From assembly GCA_041661365.1 (NCBI GenBank), contig JBAZUN010000155.1, forward strand, positions 1 to 12,176: a stretch of DNA of 12,176 bases. Direction: 5' to 3'. Shown here one piece after another: positions 1 through 6,635 of this stretch; the first letter of the stretch is position 1; every line of letters starts with the position of its first letter. Both the position numbers and the translations under genes were made by a program. Origin of the DNA: CAITNQ01 sp041661365. GTDB taxonomy: Bacteria; Latescibacterota; UBA2968; UBA8231. The notes beneath the pieces are model-generated. The model saw nothing but the letters and a program-made list of their open reading frames with translations, was not told the origin of the DNA and did not search any database.

Positions 1-464
1 GCCCGGGCCAGATCCTGGGGCTGCCACTGCCGGAGCGCCAGGCGCTCGTACCGTCCGGCCATGGTCTCGCGGGCGCTCGACCCGAGCACCAAGGCTGCGG
101 AGCCGGTGACGACCAGGTGCAGCGGCAGGTGCTCGCGATGAACCTGGTCGATCGCCGCTTTGACCAGGCGGGACCAGCCGGGCAGGTACTGCACCTCGTC
201 GAGTAGCAGCACGGCCTTGCCGGTGGCAGCCAGTTGCCTGGCCCGCCGCCACTGGGCCTCCCACCATCCTGACAGGGCGGTCTCCGGGGCATCTGCAGCC
301 AGGTAGGCCGCCCTCTCGCCCCATTCCTGCGCCAGCTCGAGCAGAAGGGTGGTCTTGCCGACCTGCCGCGGACCGGTCAGGATCTGGACCCGTCCGGGAG
401 CCGTCTCGGCCAGCCGCTGCTGTAGCCGGTCCTTGGTGGCGTAATATCCTGTGGCCAGCGCCAT
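1..464 (-). CDS. AAA ATPase, DUF4143-associated type (N-terminal part, cut by window edge)
   Basis: My translation of the minus strand from ATG at 464 gives 154 residues with no stop before base 1, so the C-terminal part is missing. Residues about 30-40 hold a Walker A motif (GPRQVGKTTLL). About residues 87-92 hold a Walker B motif followed by Gln (LLLDEVQ). A later VVTGSAALVL stretch fits sensor 1, and GRYERLAL is typical of the AAA_14/DUF4143 family. These proteins are P-loop ATPases of about 380-450 residues, with an AAA domain followed by a DUF4143 nuclease-like or winged domain. Their cellular role is poorly known. There is no good Shine-Dalgarno before the start and the predicted leader is only about 24 bases. 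The gene has its own promoter and is separated by 111 bases from the enolase-family gene upstream. Family call is firm; function is open. Confidence 0.85.
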   Translation of the reverse strand, partial: MALATGYYATKDRLQQRLAETAPGRVQILTGPRQVGKTTLLLELAQEWGERAAYLAADAPETALSGWWEAQWRRARQLAATGKAVLLLDEVQYLPGWSRLVKAAIDQVHREHLPLHLVVTGSAALVLGSSARETMAGRYERLALRQWQPQDLAR

Positions 465-475
465 ATTGCGTTATA

Positions 476-493
476 TCCGACTAATTAATCGGA
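476..493. promoter_or_regulatory. Operator-like palindrome over the predicted start of transcription of the ATPase gene
   Basis: The 18 bases from 476 to 493 form an inverted repeat with a TAATTA core flanked by CCGA and TCGG; only one of nine base pairs (481/488) mismatches. It covers roughly -5 to +13 relative to the start predicted from the adjacent -10 box, a position where a bound dimeric regulator would block RNA polymerase. No regulator gene is visible in the window, so binding is inferred from symmetry and position only. Confidence 0.4.
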
Positions 494-494
494 A

Positions 495-523
495 ATGATA
501 GAATAAAAATAGGACGGTGTCAA
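495..523 (-). promoter_or_regulatory. Sigma-70-type promoter of the ATPase gene
   Basis: Read on the minus strand, a perfect -35 hexamer TTGACA (518-523) is followed by a 17-base spacer and a -10 hexamer TATCAT (495-500), one base off consensus. Transcription would begin near 488, giving a leader of about 24 bases before the ATG at 464. The area from 465 to 514 is only about 28% G+C, in sharp contrast to the surrounding genes. Confidence 0.7.
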
Positions 524-575
524 GTCATGGTAGTCCGTCTGGCGCCGACCTACAGCGAGATGGAACTCGCCCTGA

Positions 576-1733
576 CTATGTCCCTTTGACGGCTCCCGAG
601 CGCCGCCGGTGCCCGGCGAGCACCTCCTCGCTCAGCTCGAGCCCGAGACCCGGACCGGTGGGGAGCGGCAGGACGCCGTTGGTGGCCTTGATCGGCCGAC
701 TGACCCACTGGTTCCAGCCAGGGCCGTTGTTCCAGCGCTCGTAGTGGTCGGCGGTGAACTCGAGGTACCGGGTGTTGGGCACGTGCGCCATGACGTGAGC
801 GAGCGCGGCGCAGGTGACCGGGCCGTAGTTATGCGGCGCGATCGGCACGTAATAGGTCTCGGCCATGTAGGCGATCTTGCGGGTCTCGGAGATGCCGCCG
901 GTCCAGGCCAGGTCGGGCATCAGCAGGTCGCAGGCGTGGGCCTCGAGCAGCTCGCGGAAGCGGAACCGGCCGAAGAGCCGCTCCCCGGTGCAGACCGGGG
1001 TGCGGGTGGACCTGGCCACCTTGGCCATCGCCGCGGCGTTGTCCGGCCCGATCGGCTCCTCGATGAACATCACGTTGAACTCCTCCAGGGCCTGGGCGCA
1101 CTTGATCGCCGTGGGCACGTCCCACAGGGCGTGGCAGTCGATGCAGATCTCCAGCCGGTCGCCGACCGCCTCGCGCACCCAGCGCAGCTCGTCGGTGGCT
1201 TCGCGGATCTCCTCGGCGCTGAGATAGCGGGACAGCGCGGCCGGTGACCGGCCCTTCCGGCTCTGGAAGATGTCCTTCTTGAAGGCGCGCCAGCCGTTCT
1301 CCACCAGCCACTGGGCCCGCTCCATGATCGGGGTCCGTTCGTGGGGTAGATTGTCCAGGCCACCGCTGAAGTAGACCGGAACGCAGTCGCGGCACTTCCC
1401 GCCGAGGAGCTGATAGATCGGGACCCCGAGCGCCTTCCCCTTCAGGTCCCACAGGGCCACGTCGATGGCGCTCATGGCGCGGAACTCGGCCCCGTCGTGG
1501 CCGTGGTAGGACGAGGCCTGGAACATCCCCTGCCAGATCCCCTCGATATCGGCCGGATCGCTGCCGACCAGCCCCTCGCCGAAGGCGGCCAGGCAGGCCC
1601 GGGCGGCCCCCTTGAGTCCGTGGTAGGTCTCGCCGAGGCCGGTGATCCCCTCGTCGGTGTGGAGCAGCACCCAGTAGTAGTTGCCGACGTTCTGCTCGTC
1701 CGGTTCGACGATCTCGAAGGCCGTGATCTTCAT
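576..1733 (-). CDS. Enolase-superfamily enzyme, mandelate racemase/sugar-acid dehydratase type
   Basis: The 385-residue product is full length for the mandelate racemase/muconate lactonizing family, whose members abstract a proton next to a carboxylate in a Mg2+-dependent step. A capping domain fills about residues 1-115, including the MSAIDVALWDLKGK helix, and a TIM barrel follows. The three expected metal ligands are D199 (ICIDCH), E225 (FIEEP) and E251 (TGERLF). H301 (APHNYGP) and D274 (LMPD) form the His-Asp dyad, and E325 can serve as the electrophilic Glu. At the second barrel strand the sequence is FKKD (151-154) rather than the racemase KxK, which favours a dehydratase such as a galactonate- or related sugar-acid dehydratase over a racemase. 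Substrate cannot be named. The ATG overlaps the TGA of the upstream gene by four bases (ATGA), so the two are probably translationally coupled. No signal peptide is seen. Confidence 0.9.
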   Translation of the reverse strand: MKITAFEIVEPDEQNVGNYYWVLLHTDEGITGLGETYHGLKGAARACLAAFGEGLVGSDPADIEGIWQGMFQASSYHGHDGAEFRAMSAIDVALWDLKGKALGVPIYQLLGGKCRDCVPVYFSGGLDNLPHERTPIMERAQWLVENGWRAFKKDIFQSRKGRSPAALSRYLSAEEIREATDELRWVREAVGDRLEICIDCHALWDVPTAIKCAQALEEFNVMFIEEPIGPDNAAAMAKVARSTRTPVCTGERLFGRFRFRELLEAHACDLLMPDLAWTGGISETRKIAYMAETYYVPIAPHNYGPVTCAALAHVMAHVPNTRYLEFTADHYERWNNGPGWNQWVSRPIKATNGVLPLPTGPGLGLELSEEVLAGHRRRSGAVKGT

Positions 1734-2278
1734 CGTCCGTTCCCCGTGTTCGGCCTCGAGAGGTAGGTGCGCACCAGGCCCGGCCCCTCGTGACTGCTGT
1801 ACGCGACGAACCCCTTCCCCTTGGCCACGTCGATGAGCGGCGCGGGGACGAACGGGGTCAGCAGCTCGTAGACCTGGCCGGGTTCGAGCGTGGCCAGGTC
1901 GGCTATGACCTGGGGCAGCGGATGGCCACCGGACTCGATGAGCGGACGCGCGTCGAGGGTGCGGACTACGGCGCCGGCCGAGGCCCAGGGCGGTCTGGCC
2001 TCCTCGGCGGTCGATTCCTCCGGGCCGTCGGCGAGCGGCTCCAGCCCGACCTCTGACCGGAGCCGGCCGATGAGCTCGCCCAGCGGCACGTTGCCGACCT
2101 TGGCGACCTGGCGCAGGGTCGCCACCTTGGCCACGGTCCGGCGCAGGACCGGGTTCCTCAGCGCCTGGTAGGTCGGCGAGATCGCGACGAGCACCTCCTC
2201 GAGCTGGGGGTAACGGGCCAGCAGCTCGCCGACCTTGGTGTCTGGGGTGATTATGAATCGAGGGGTTTCATCGGGCAT
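1730..2278 (-). CDS. DUF1858-DUF2249 two-domain protein
   Basis: The 182-residue product has two small domains. About residues 6-75 match DUF1858 (FIITPDTKVGELLARYP, then a conserved NPVLRRTVAKVATLRQVA stretch). After an acidic, Ala/Pro-rich linker (about 80-100), residues 103-175 match DUF2249, a TusA/SirA-like fold (LDARPLIESGGHPLPQVI, LEPGQVYELLTPFVPAPL). DUF2249 and DUF1858 proteins are often found near hemerythrin and NO- or respiration-related genes; the biochemical role is not established. I choose the ATG at 2278 because AGGAGG (2285-2290) lies six bases before it. A TTG at 2296 in the same frame would add six residues but has no such site. The start lies inside the end of the upstream hemerythrin gene (11-base overlap), and its stop overlaps the next start, so it sits in the middle of a coupled operon. 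Confidence 0.85.
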   Translation of the reverse strand: MPDETPRFIITPDTKVGELLARYPQLEEVLVAISPTYQALRNPVLRRTVAKVATLRQVAKVGNVPLGELIGRLRSEVGLEPLADGPEESTAEEARPPWASAGAVVRTLDARPLIESGGHPLPQVIADLATLEPGQVYELLTPFVPAPLIDVAKGKGFVAYSSHEGPGLVRTYLSRPNTGNGR

Positions 2279-3524
2279 CGGTACCCTCCTGGTCAACGTA
2301 GCTCAGCAGCCGCTGCTCTCCAGTCAGGGCCCGTTTCTCGGTCAGGTCCTGGCTGACCTCCAGGCACCCAAGGTACTGGCCTTCGGGATCGCGCAGGGCG
2401 AAGTATTCGATGTGGATGAACCGGCCCCGCAGGGTGATCCAGAAGGCGGCGCGGTCGTGCCGGCCGCCGCGGAAGTCGGAGAGGATCCGCTCGACGACCT
2501 GCACGCTTTCCGGCGGGTGGCAGTACTGCACCTTACGTCCGAGGATGGCCCGGCTGCGGGCGAAGATCCGCTCGCGGCCCTGGGTGAAGTAGCGCACCGT
2601 GTCGTCCTGATCGACGAAGGTCAGGTCAAAGGGGATGGCGTTGAGGATCGCGGTCAGCTCGACCGGGGTGAAGCTGCCCGAGGGCAGCCGGACCCGGGCC
2701 TGGTCGGCCGGAGCCTCGGCTTCCGGCTCGGTCCAGCCGCTCGGCCGCCAACCGTCCGGCGGGTCGTAGAGGCAGTAGCCGTACTCCCCGCTCTGGCGGG
2801 CGATCTCGTACCAGTCGCCGGGGCCGAGGGTGTCCAGGCACATCGGCAGGAGGATGTTCTCCTCCTTGTCGATCATCTCGCGCACCGCGGTCGAGGCCGG
2901 CCGCAGGACCAACTCGACCACGCCGCGGGCCTCGGCGGCCGACAGGGTCTCGGCGGCCTGCAGGGTCTCCATGGCCCCGCGGAGCAGGGCGCGGGTCTCG
3001 TCGTGCTTCCCCCACATGACCTTGGGCGGCCCGGTGATCCCCTTCTTCTCGAGGTACGGGAAGAGCAGGTCCTCCTTCCGCCGGTAGTGCTTCTCCACGT
3101 CCATCAAGTTGTTGAACCGCACCCGGGCCAGGGCCACGATCTCGCCCGCGCCGGCATCGCTGGCAAGGCCGTTGAGCTGGTCATACAGCTTCTCTGCTTC
3201 CTGGATCTCCCAGCCCAGCGCGGCGTTCTCCTGGCGGAAGGTGTGGACCGGGTGGCCCGGCGGTACCTCCGGGGCCTGGGAGATGTCGATCAGACCTTTC
3301 AGCGAGGCGCTGTGCAGGTCGCAGAGGCGCTGGATCTCCTCGGTGGGCATCCCCTCGGCGATCAGCTCCTGCTCGACCTCGACCACCTCGCCGTACGGGA
3401 CCTGACCCAGCAGCCGGGCAAGCTGGGGCCGCACCTGGTCCGGGGCCTGGCCTTGGTGCAACTGCAGGATCATGTGCTTGAGCAGCTCCTTGCGGCGCTG
3501 GACGTTTTCGCGCAGGTCACTCAT
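2268..3524 (-). CDS. DUF438-hemerythrin-PAS-like protein
   Basis: The 418-residue product has three parts. About residues 10-80 match DUF438. About 89-233 form a hemerythrin (HHE) four-helix domain, with candidate diiron ligands H91/H94 (HPVHTFRQEN), H146 and E151 (EKHYRRKEDLLFPYLE), H174 (WGKHDE) and E221/E222 (MIDKEENILLPM). About 290-398 resemble the PAS-like domain usually found at the C-terminus of DUF438 proteins (FVDQDDTVRYFTQGRERIF, ending GCLEVSQDLTE). Hemerythrin domains bind O2, NO or peroxide at a diiron centre; here sensing or scavenging is likely but not proven. There is no kinase, cyclase or DNA-binding domain, no membrane segment and no signal peptide. The ATG at 3524 is preceded by a CGGAGA ribosome site. 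It is first in a three-gene operon, its stop lying inside the next gene. The domain order is known for this family and length is normal. Confidence 0.9.
   Translation of the reverse strand: MSDLRENVQRRKELLKHMILQLHQGQAPDQVRPQLARLLGQVPYGEVVEVEQELIAEGMPTEEIQRLCDLHSASLKGLIDISQAPEVPPGHPVHTFRQENAALGWEIQEAEKLYDQLNGLASDAGAGEIVALARVRFNNLMDVEKHYRRKEDLLFPYLEKKGITGPPKVMWGKHDETRALLRGAMETLQAAETLSAAEARGVVELVLRPASTAVREMIDKEENILLPMCLDTLGPGDWYEIARQSGEYGYCLYDPPDGWRPSGWTEPEAEAPADQARVRLPSGSFTPVELTAILNAIPFDLTFVDQDDTVRYFTQGRERIFARSRAILGRKVQYCHPPESVQVVERILSDFRGGRHDRAAFWITLRGRFIHIEYFALRDPEGQYLGCLEVSQDLTEKRALTGEQRLLSYVDQEGTDAR
2285..2290 (-). promoter_or_regulatory. Shine-Dalgarno site that fixes the DUF1858-DUF2249 start
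   Basis: On the minus strand AGGAGG lies six bases before the ATG at 2278 and within the last codons of the hemerythrin gene. It is among the strongest ribosome sites in the window and decides between the ATG at 2278 and the upstream TTG at 2296. Confidence 0.75.
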
Positions 3525-3596
3525 GGGGGTCTCCGGGAGAGGATAATCGGCCGCGATACCGGGCGCGGGGAGACGGCGTCCGCTCTTCGCTGCTCT

Positions 3597-3602
3597 ATTC
3601 TA
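3597..3602 (-). promoter_or_regulatory. Possible -10 box for the hemerythrin operon
   Basis: TAGAAT on the minus strand lies about 70 bases before the hemerythrin start. No recognisable -35 hexamer sits 15-18 bases upstream and there is no extended TG motif, so promoter activity may need an activator or the match may be chance. The rest of the 153-base spacer (3525-3677) holds only a 5-bp GGCGC/GCGCC hairpin (3619-3636) without a T tract; I see no gene in it. Confidence 0.25.
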
Positions 3603-3677
3603 ACTCAGGAGTTCGACCGGCGCGAGGCAGGGCGCCTCAAGCCGTGCCGGAGGTCGGAGGGCCAGCAGCCCCGGCGC

Positions 3678-4904
3678 TCAGGCCCGCGGCACCTCCCAGA
3701 TCACCCCTTCGACGACGGTGCTGTCGTACCGGCGGGGATCGGCCAGGCGATAGTACAGGGTGAGGATCTTGCCGTCCTCGCGCTGGGCCGAGTAGGGATG
3801 GCCGTTCGGGTAGAAGTGGCCCCAATCCGGCAGGCCGGCGCAGTAGGGCTGACCGTACCACATGAGGTTGAGGCGGTGGCCAATGTCCCAGGTCCGGCCT
3901 TGGTCGCTGGAGAGCATGGCCTGGGCCCCCATCGGGTAGTGGCGCACGCCGTGGGTCAGGAGGATACGGCCGTCGGCCAGGCGCAGCAGATGGCTGGGCA
4001 CCTCGCCGTAATAGGTGACCGGCTGGTACGGGCTCCAGGTGCGACCACCGTCCTCGGAGCGGGTGACGGCGATGTAGTCGTGGGCCTCGCCGCCGCCCCC
4101 GCCCTTGCTCCACATGGGAAAGTATCCATAAGGCAGGAGCGACTTGTCGGGGAGGAGCTCGCCGAAGATCCGCATGGCCGCCAGGATCGTGCTCCCTCCC
4201 AGGCCGAGGAAGCTCTGGTCGCCGATGTGGTCGCCGACGAACCAGTATTCGTCGTGGGTGCGGCCGACGTCCCGCGAGACGCACCCCCAGGTCTGGTACG
4301 GCTCCTCGTAGAAGTTGGTGAAGAACAGGGTGACCGACCCGTCGGGGTGAGGGACATGGGAGCGATTGGAGTAGGCCAAACCGTGGGGGAACATGGCCGA
4401 GACGTCGAAGTCATACGGCTCGGACCAGGTCCGGCCGTGATCGCGGGAGACGCTGACCGTGGGGGTGTGGATGTGACGGTGCCCGGAGTGGACGAAGCAG
4501 AGGACACTGCCATCGGCCAGCTCGACCAGGGTCCCCTCCTTGGTGTTCGGCCAGCGGTTGGGCGGGAATGGAACCACCGGTTCAGACCAGGTCTCGCCGC
4601 CGTTGGCAGACCAGCGGATCTCCGTATGGTATCCCTCCCCCGGCATGCGGCCGAGGTCGGCCACGTACCCCTGGGTATAGGCGGTGAGCATCTCGCCGTT
4701 GGCCAGCCGCAGGACGTAGGGCTTGCCGGCCGGGCTGCTGACCACGACGCGCCGCGCCGGCCGCGAGCGGAACTCGTAGATCTGGCCCGGGTCGAGGAAG
4801 ACGATCCCCGGCGGATCAGGTGCGATGGGAGGTTTGCCCCCGGCGGCGATCAGTCGCTGCCACTCGGCGTAGTCCTCGAGATAGGGTCGCTGGTTGGAGG
4901 TCAT
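3678..4904 (-). CDS. Sialidase-like BNR/Asp-box protein (exo-alpha-sialidase fold)
   Basis: The 408-residue product shows the six-bladed propeller signature of sialidase/neuraminidase-like proteins. Asp boxes of the form SxDxGxTW occur at residues 99-106 (SANGGETW), 153-160 (SRDHGRTW), 283-290 (SEDGGRTW) and 332-339 (SSDQGRTW). A degenerate one is at 210-217 (SRDVGRTH). Blade strands such as LRLADGRILLTHG recur. No signal peptide or anchor is present, so the protein is probably cytoplasmic, unlike secreted sialidases. I cannot show the arginine triad that would prove sialidase activity; many bacterial relatives have unknown glycan-related roles. A longer reading from 5153 is impossible biologically because it runs through the tRNA gene. 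The ATG at 4904 has GGAG seven bases upstream. The ATG at 4940 (420 residues) is the alternative, with its GGAGG buried in a hairpin. It lies downstream of tRNA-Glu on the same strand. Confidence 0.8.
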   Translation of the reverse strand: MTSNQRPYLEDYAEWQRLIAAGGKPPIAPDPPGIVFLDPGQIYEFRSRPARRVVVSSPAGKPYVLRLANGEMLTAYTQGYVADLGRMPGEGYHTEIRWSANGGETWSEPVVPFPPNRWPNTKEGTLVELADGSVLCFVHSGHRHIHTPTVSVSRDHGRTWSEPYDFDVSAMFPHGLAYSNRSHVPHPDGSVTLFFTNFYEEPYQTWGCVSRDVGRTHDEYWFVGDHIGDQSFLGLGGSTILAAMRIFGELLPDKSLLPYGYFPMWSKGGGGGEAHDYIAVTRSEDGGRTWSPYQPVTYYGEVPSHLLRLADGRILLTHGVRHYPMGAQAMLSSDQGRTWDIGHRLNLMWYGQPYCAGLPDWGHFYPNGHPYSAQREDGKILTLYYRLADPRRYDSTVVEGVIWEVPRA

Positions 4905-4942
4905 GGCTTGGCTCCAGTGGCTGTAGCCGCCGTGGGCCATAC

Positions 4943-4975
4943 GCGAAGAGCCCCTCCGACGGAGGAGCTCTTCGC
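4943..4975 (-). other. Strong hairpin between tRNA-Glu and the BNR gene
   Basis: GCGAAGAGC (4943-4951) pairs perfectly with GCTCTTCGC (4967-4975). After one mismatch (4952/4966) the stem continues through CCTCC/GGAGG (4953-4957 with 4961-4965) around a tiny loop. On the minus strand it lies 39 bases past the tRNA CCA end and just before the BNR ATG at 4940. Neither strand has a T tract after the stem, so it is not a classical intrinsic terminator. The GGAGG inside the right arm (minus-strand sense) could be a hidden ribosome site for the 4940 start. Role unknown. Confidence 0.6.
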
Positions 4976-5014
4976 ACTGCGGACTTTCTGCTGATCGACC
5001 CGCGTTCAGTGAAT

Positions 5015-5089
5015 TGGTGCTCCCACGGAGAATCGAACTCCGGTTACAAGATTGAAAATCTCGTGTCCTAGCCGCTAGACGATGGGAGC
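5015..5089 (-). tRNA. tRNA-Glu, anticodon UUC, CCA encoded
   Basis: The minus strand folds into a full cloverleaf of 75 bases. The acceptor stem is GCTCCCA/TGGGAGC. The D arm is GTCTAGCGGCTAGGAC. The anticodon stem is CGAGA/TCTTG with one G-T pair and loop TTTTCAA, giving anticodon TTC (glutamate). The variable loop is TAAC, and the T arm is CGGAG-TTCGATT-CTCCG. The discriminator is A and the CCA end is encoded at 5015-5017. It charges with glutamate for translation; in some bacteria tRNA-Glu also feeds haem synthesis through glutamyl-tRNA reductase. Its promoter lies at 5117-5145. Confidence 0.96.
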
Positions 5090-5116
5090 ACAAAAGCGAG
5101 CGTGTGCGGGGGCGGG

Positions 5117-5145
5117 AATATACCCCGCGCTCCCTTCCCTGGCAA
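5117..5145 (-). promoter_or_regulatory. Promoter of tRNA-Glu
   Basis: On the minus strand TTGCCA (5140-5145), a 17-base spacer and TATATT (5117-5122) precede the tRNA, putting the start near 5110 and about 20 bases before the mature 5' end. The bases just after the -10 box are almost all G and C, the discriminator type that family knowledge links to stringent (ppGpp) control of stable RNA genes. The -35 box begins 35 bases past the stop of the amidase gene. Confidence 0.7.
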
Positions 5146-5180
5146 GTCCGCATCGGTCCCGGACTACGCCCGCGGGAGGA

Positions 5181-6608
5181 TCAGACGAAGGCCTCGAGGT
5201 CGGGGTACCGGCCGGTCCATCCCGCGGCCTGCTCAAAGGCCCGGCCCAGCCGAAGCAGGCGCGCCTCGTCGAACGGCTTGGCGATGAGCTGCAGGCCGAT
5301 CGGCAGGCCGGCGCGGGTGAAGCCGCAGGGGAGGGAGAGGGCGCACAGCCCGAGCTGATTGACCGCCGAGGTGTTCCGCAGGCAGAGACCGTTCACCCGG
5401 AAGTACTCGTCGTCGCGATCGACCTCGTCCACGGGCAAAGCCGCGAACGGGACCGTCGGGGTGATCAGGAAGTCGACCGGCTCCAGGGCTCGCGCCGTCC
5501 GGCGTCGCAGCTCGGCAAAGGCGAGCTGCTGCTGCAGGAAATCCACGGCCCGCACGTCCCGGCCGGCCAGCATCCGCGGATAGACGATCGGGTCGAACTG
5601 ATCGAGCCGGTGCTCCAGGTGGTCGCGGAAGTAGCGGTAGGTCTCCACCGAGGTCAGGTTCACCCCGGCGCGCAGCTCGGTCAGGTCGTCGAGGACCTCC
5701 AGGGAGAGGTCGTCCACGTGGGCGTTCAGGTCGGCGAAGACCTGGGCGCTGGCCCGCACCGCGGCCTCGACCTCCTCGTCCACCTCCTCCCAGAAGAACT
5801 CCCGCGGGAAGCAGACCCGGAGCCCGGCGATCTCCTCGTCCAGGTCGGCCAGGGGTCCCAGGGGCGGCTGGTCCCAGGAGGACGGATCAGCCGGATCCCG
5901 GCCCGCGAGGAGCTCGAAGACCAGGGCAGCGTCCTCCACGGTCCGGGCGATCGGCCCGACGCTGTCCAGGTTGCGGTCGAGGGGGATGACCCCGGCCGTG
6001 CTGATCCGCCCGAAGGTCGGCTTGAGCCCGACCAGGCCGCAGAAGGCGGCCGGGATCCGCACCGAGCCGCCGGTGTCCGTGCCGATGGCCACCGGCGCCA
6101 GCCCCGCGGCCACGGCCACGGCCGAGCCGCTGCTCGAACCGCCCGGGATCCGCTGGACCTCGGCGTCCCAGGGGTTCCACGGGGTGCCGTAGTGGTGGTT
6201 GATCCCCACCCCGCCAAAGGCGAACTCCACCATCTGAGTCTTGCCGAGCAGTCCGGCCCCGGCCGCGGCAAGGCGGTTGGTCACCCACGCATCCTTCTCG
6301 GCCACCTGGCTGGCCAGCAGCCGCGAGCCGGCCGTGGTCGGCAGGCCGGCCACGTCGAAGAGATCCTTCAGGGCCAGGGGGATGCCCTCGAGCGGGCCGC
6401 GGCTGATCCCGCCGGCCAGGGCCGCCTCGGCGGCGCGGGCCGCGGCCACGGCCCGTTCCGGGGTCACCGTGATAAAGGCGTTGAGGACCTGGTCATAGGC
6501 GTCGATGCGATCGAGGTAGAGCTGGGCCAGCTCTACCGGGGCCAGCTCCCGCCGCCGGATCAGCACGGTCAGCTCGGCGACGCTGGCAAAGGCAAGGGCA
6601 TCGTCCAT
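5181..6608 (-). CDS. Amidase of the amidase-signature family
   Basis: The 475-residue product has the amidase signature from about residue 154 to 198 (IPGGSSSGSAVAVAAGL, then IGTDTGGSVRIPAAFCG and LVGLKPTFGR). The catalytic Ser-cisSer-Lys triad maps to K81 (LALKDLFD), S158 and S182, with the 24-residue spacing seen in characterised members. The C-terminal part carries the usual LITPTVP and NQLGLCALSLPCG stretches. The enzyme hydrolyses a C-N amide bond to acid and amine or ammonia; the substrate is not readable. It resembles GatA of the tRNA amidotransferase in length. With no gatB or gatC nearby and catabolic neighbours, a free amidase is more likely. A GGGAG ribosome site lies six bases before the ATG at 6608. 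It is last in a three-gene run, 27 bases after UbiD, and is followed by the tRNA-Glu promoter. No signal peptide. Confidence 0.9.
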   Translation of the reverse strand: MDDALAFASVAELTVLIRRRELAPVELAQLYLDRIDAYDQVLNAFITVTPERAVAAARAAEAALAGGISRGPLEGIPLALKDLFDVAGLPTTAGSRLLASQVAEKDAWVTNRLAAAGAGLLGKTQMVEFAFGGVGINHHYGTPWNPWDAEVQRIPGGSSSGSAVAVAAGLAPVAIGTDTGGSVRIPAAFCGLVGLKPTFGRISTAGVIPLDRNLDSVGPIARTVEDAALVFELLAGRDPADPSSWDQPPLGPLADLDEEIAGLRVCFPREFFWEEVDEEVEAAVRASAQVFADLNAHVDDLSLEVLDDLTELRAGVNLTSVETYRYFRDHLEHRLDQFDPIVYPRMLAGRDVRAVDFLQQQLAFAELRRRTARALEPVDFLITPTVPFAALPVDEVDRDDEYFRVNGLCLRNTSAVNQLGLCALSLPCGFTRAGLPIGLQLIAKPFDEARLLRLGRAFEQAAGWTGRYPDLEAFV

Positions 6609-6635
6609 GGCAGTCTCCCTCGACTTACTCGTGAC

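Noticed and set aside
4084..4111. G-rich tract on the minus strand as a quadruplex
   Set aside because: It encodes a run of glycines in the BNR protein, and the G runs are too few and uneven to call a quadruplex from sequence alone.
4943..4975. Hairpin as a classical intrinsic terminator
   Set aside because: The stem is strong, but neither strand has a run of T after it.
2235..4994. A 919-codon plus-strand open frame
   Set aside because: It lies antisense to the BNR and hemerythrin genes and part of the DUF1858 gene, and runs through the non-coding spacer. Its product is a low-complexity mix of Gly, Arg, Pro, His, Val and Leu with no domain. In GC-rich DNA the antisense frame of real genes often lacks stops.
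5015..5089. tRNA-Glu as attachment site of an integrated element
   Set aside because: No integrase is present and I see no second copy of the tRNA 3' end in the window.
4905..5153. N-terminal extension of the BNR protein to base 5153
   Set aside because: The extension would translate the tRNA-Glu gene and its promoter region. Starts at 4904 or 4940 are the only reasonable ones.
5181..6608. Amidase as GatA of Glu-tRNA(Gln) amidotransferase, given the neighbouring tRNA-Glu
   Set aside because: No gatB or gatC is nearby, and the gene runs with UbiD and a hydrolase. The tRNA has its own promoter, so the adjacency is probably chance.
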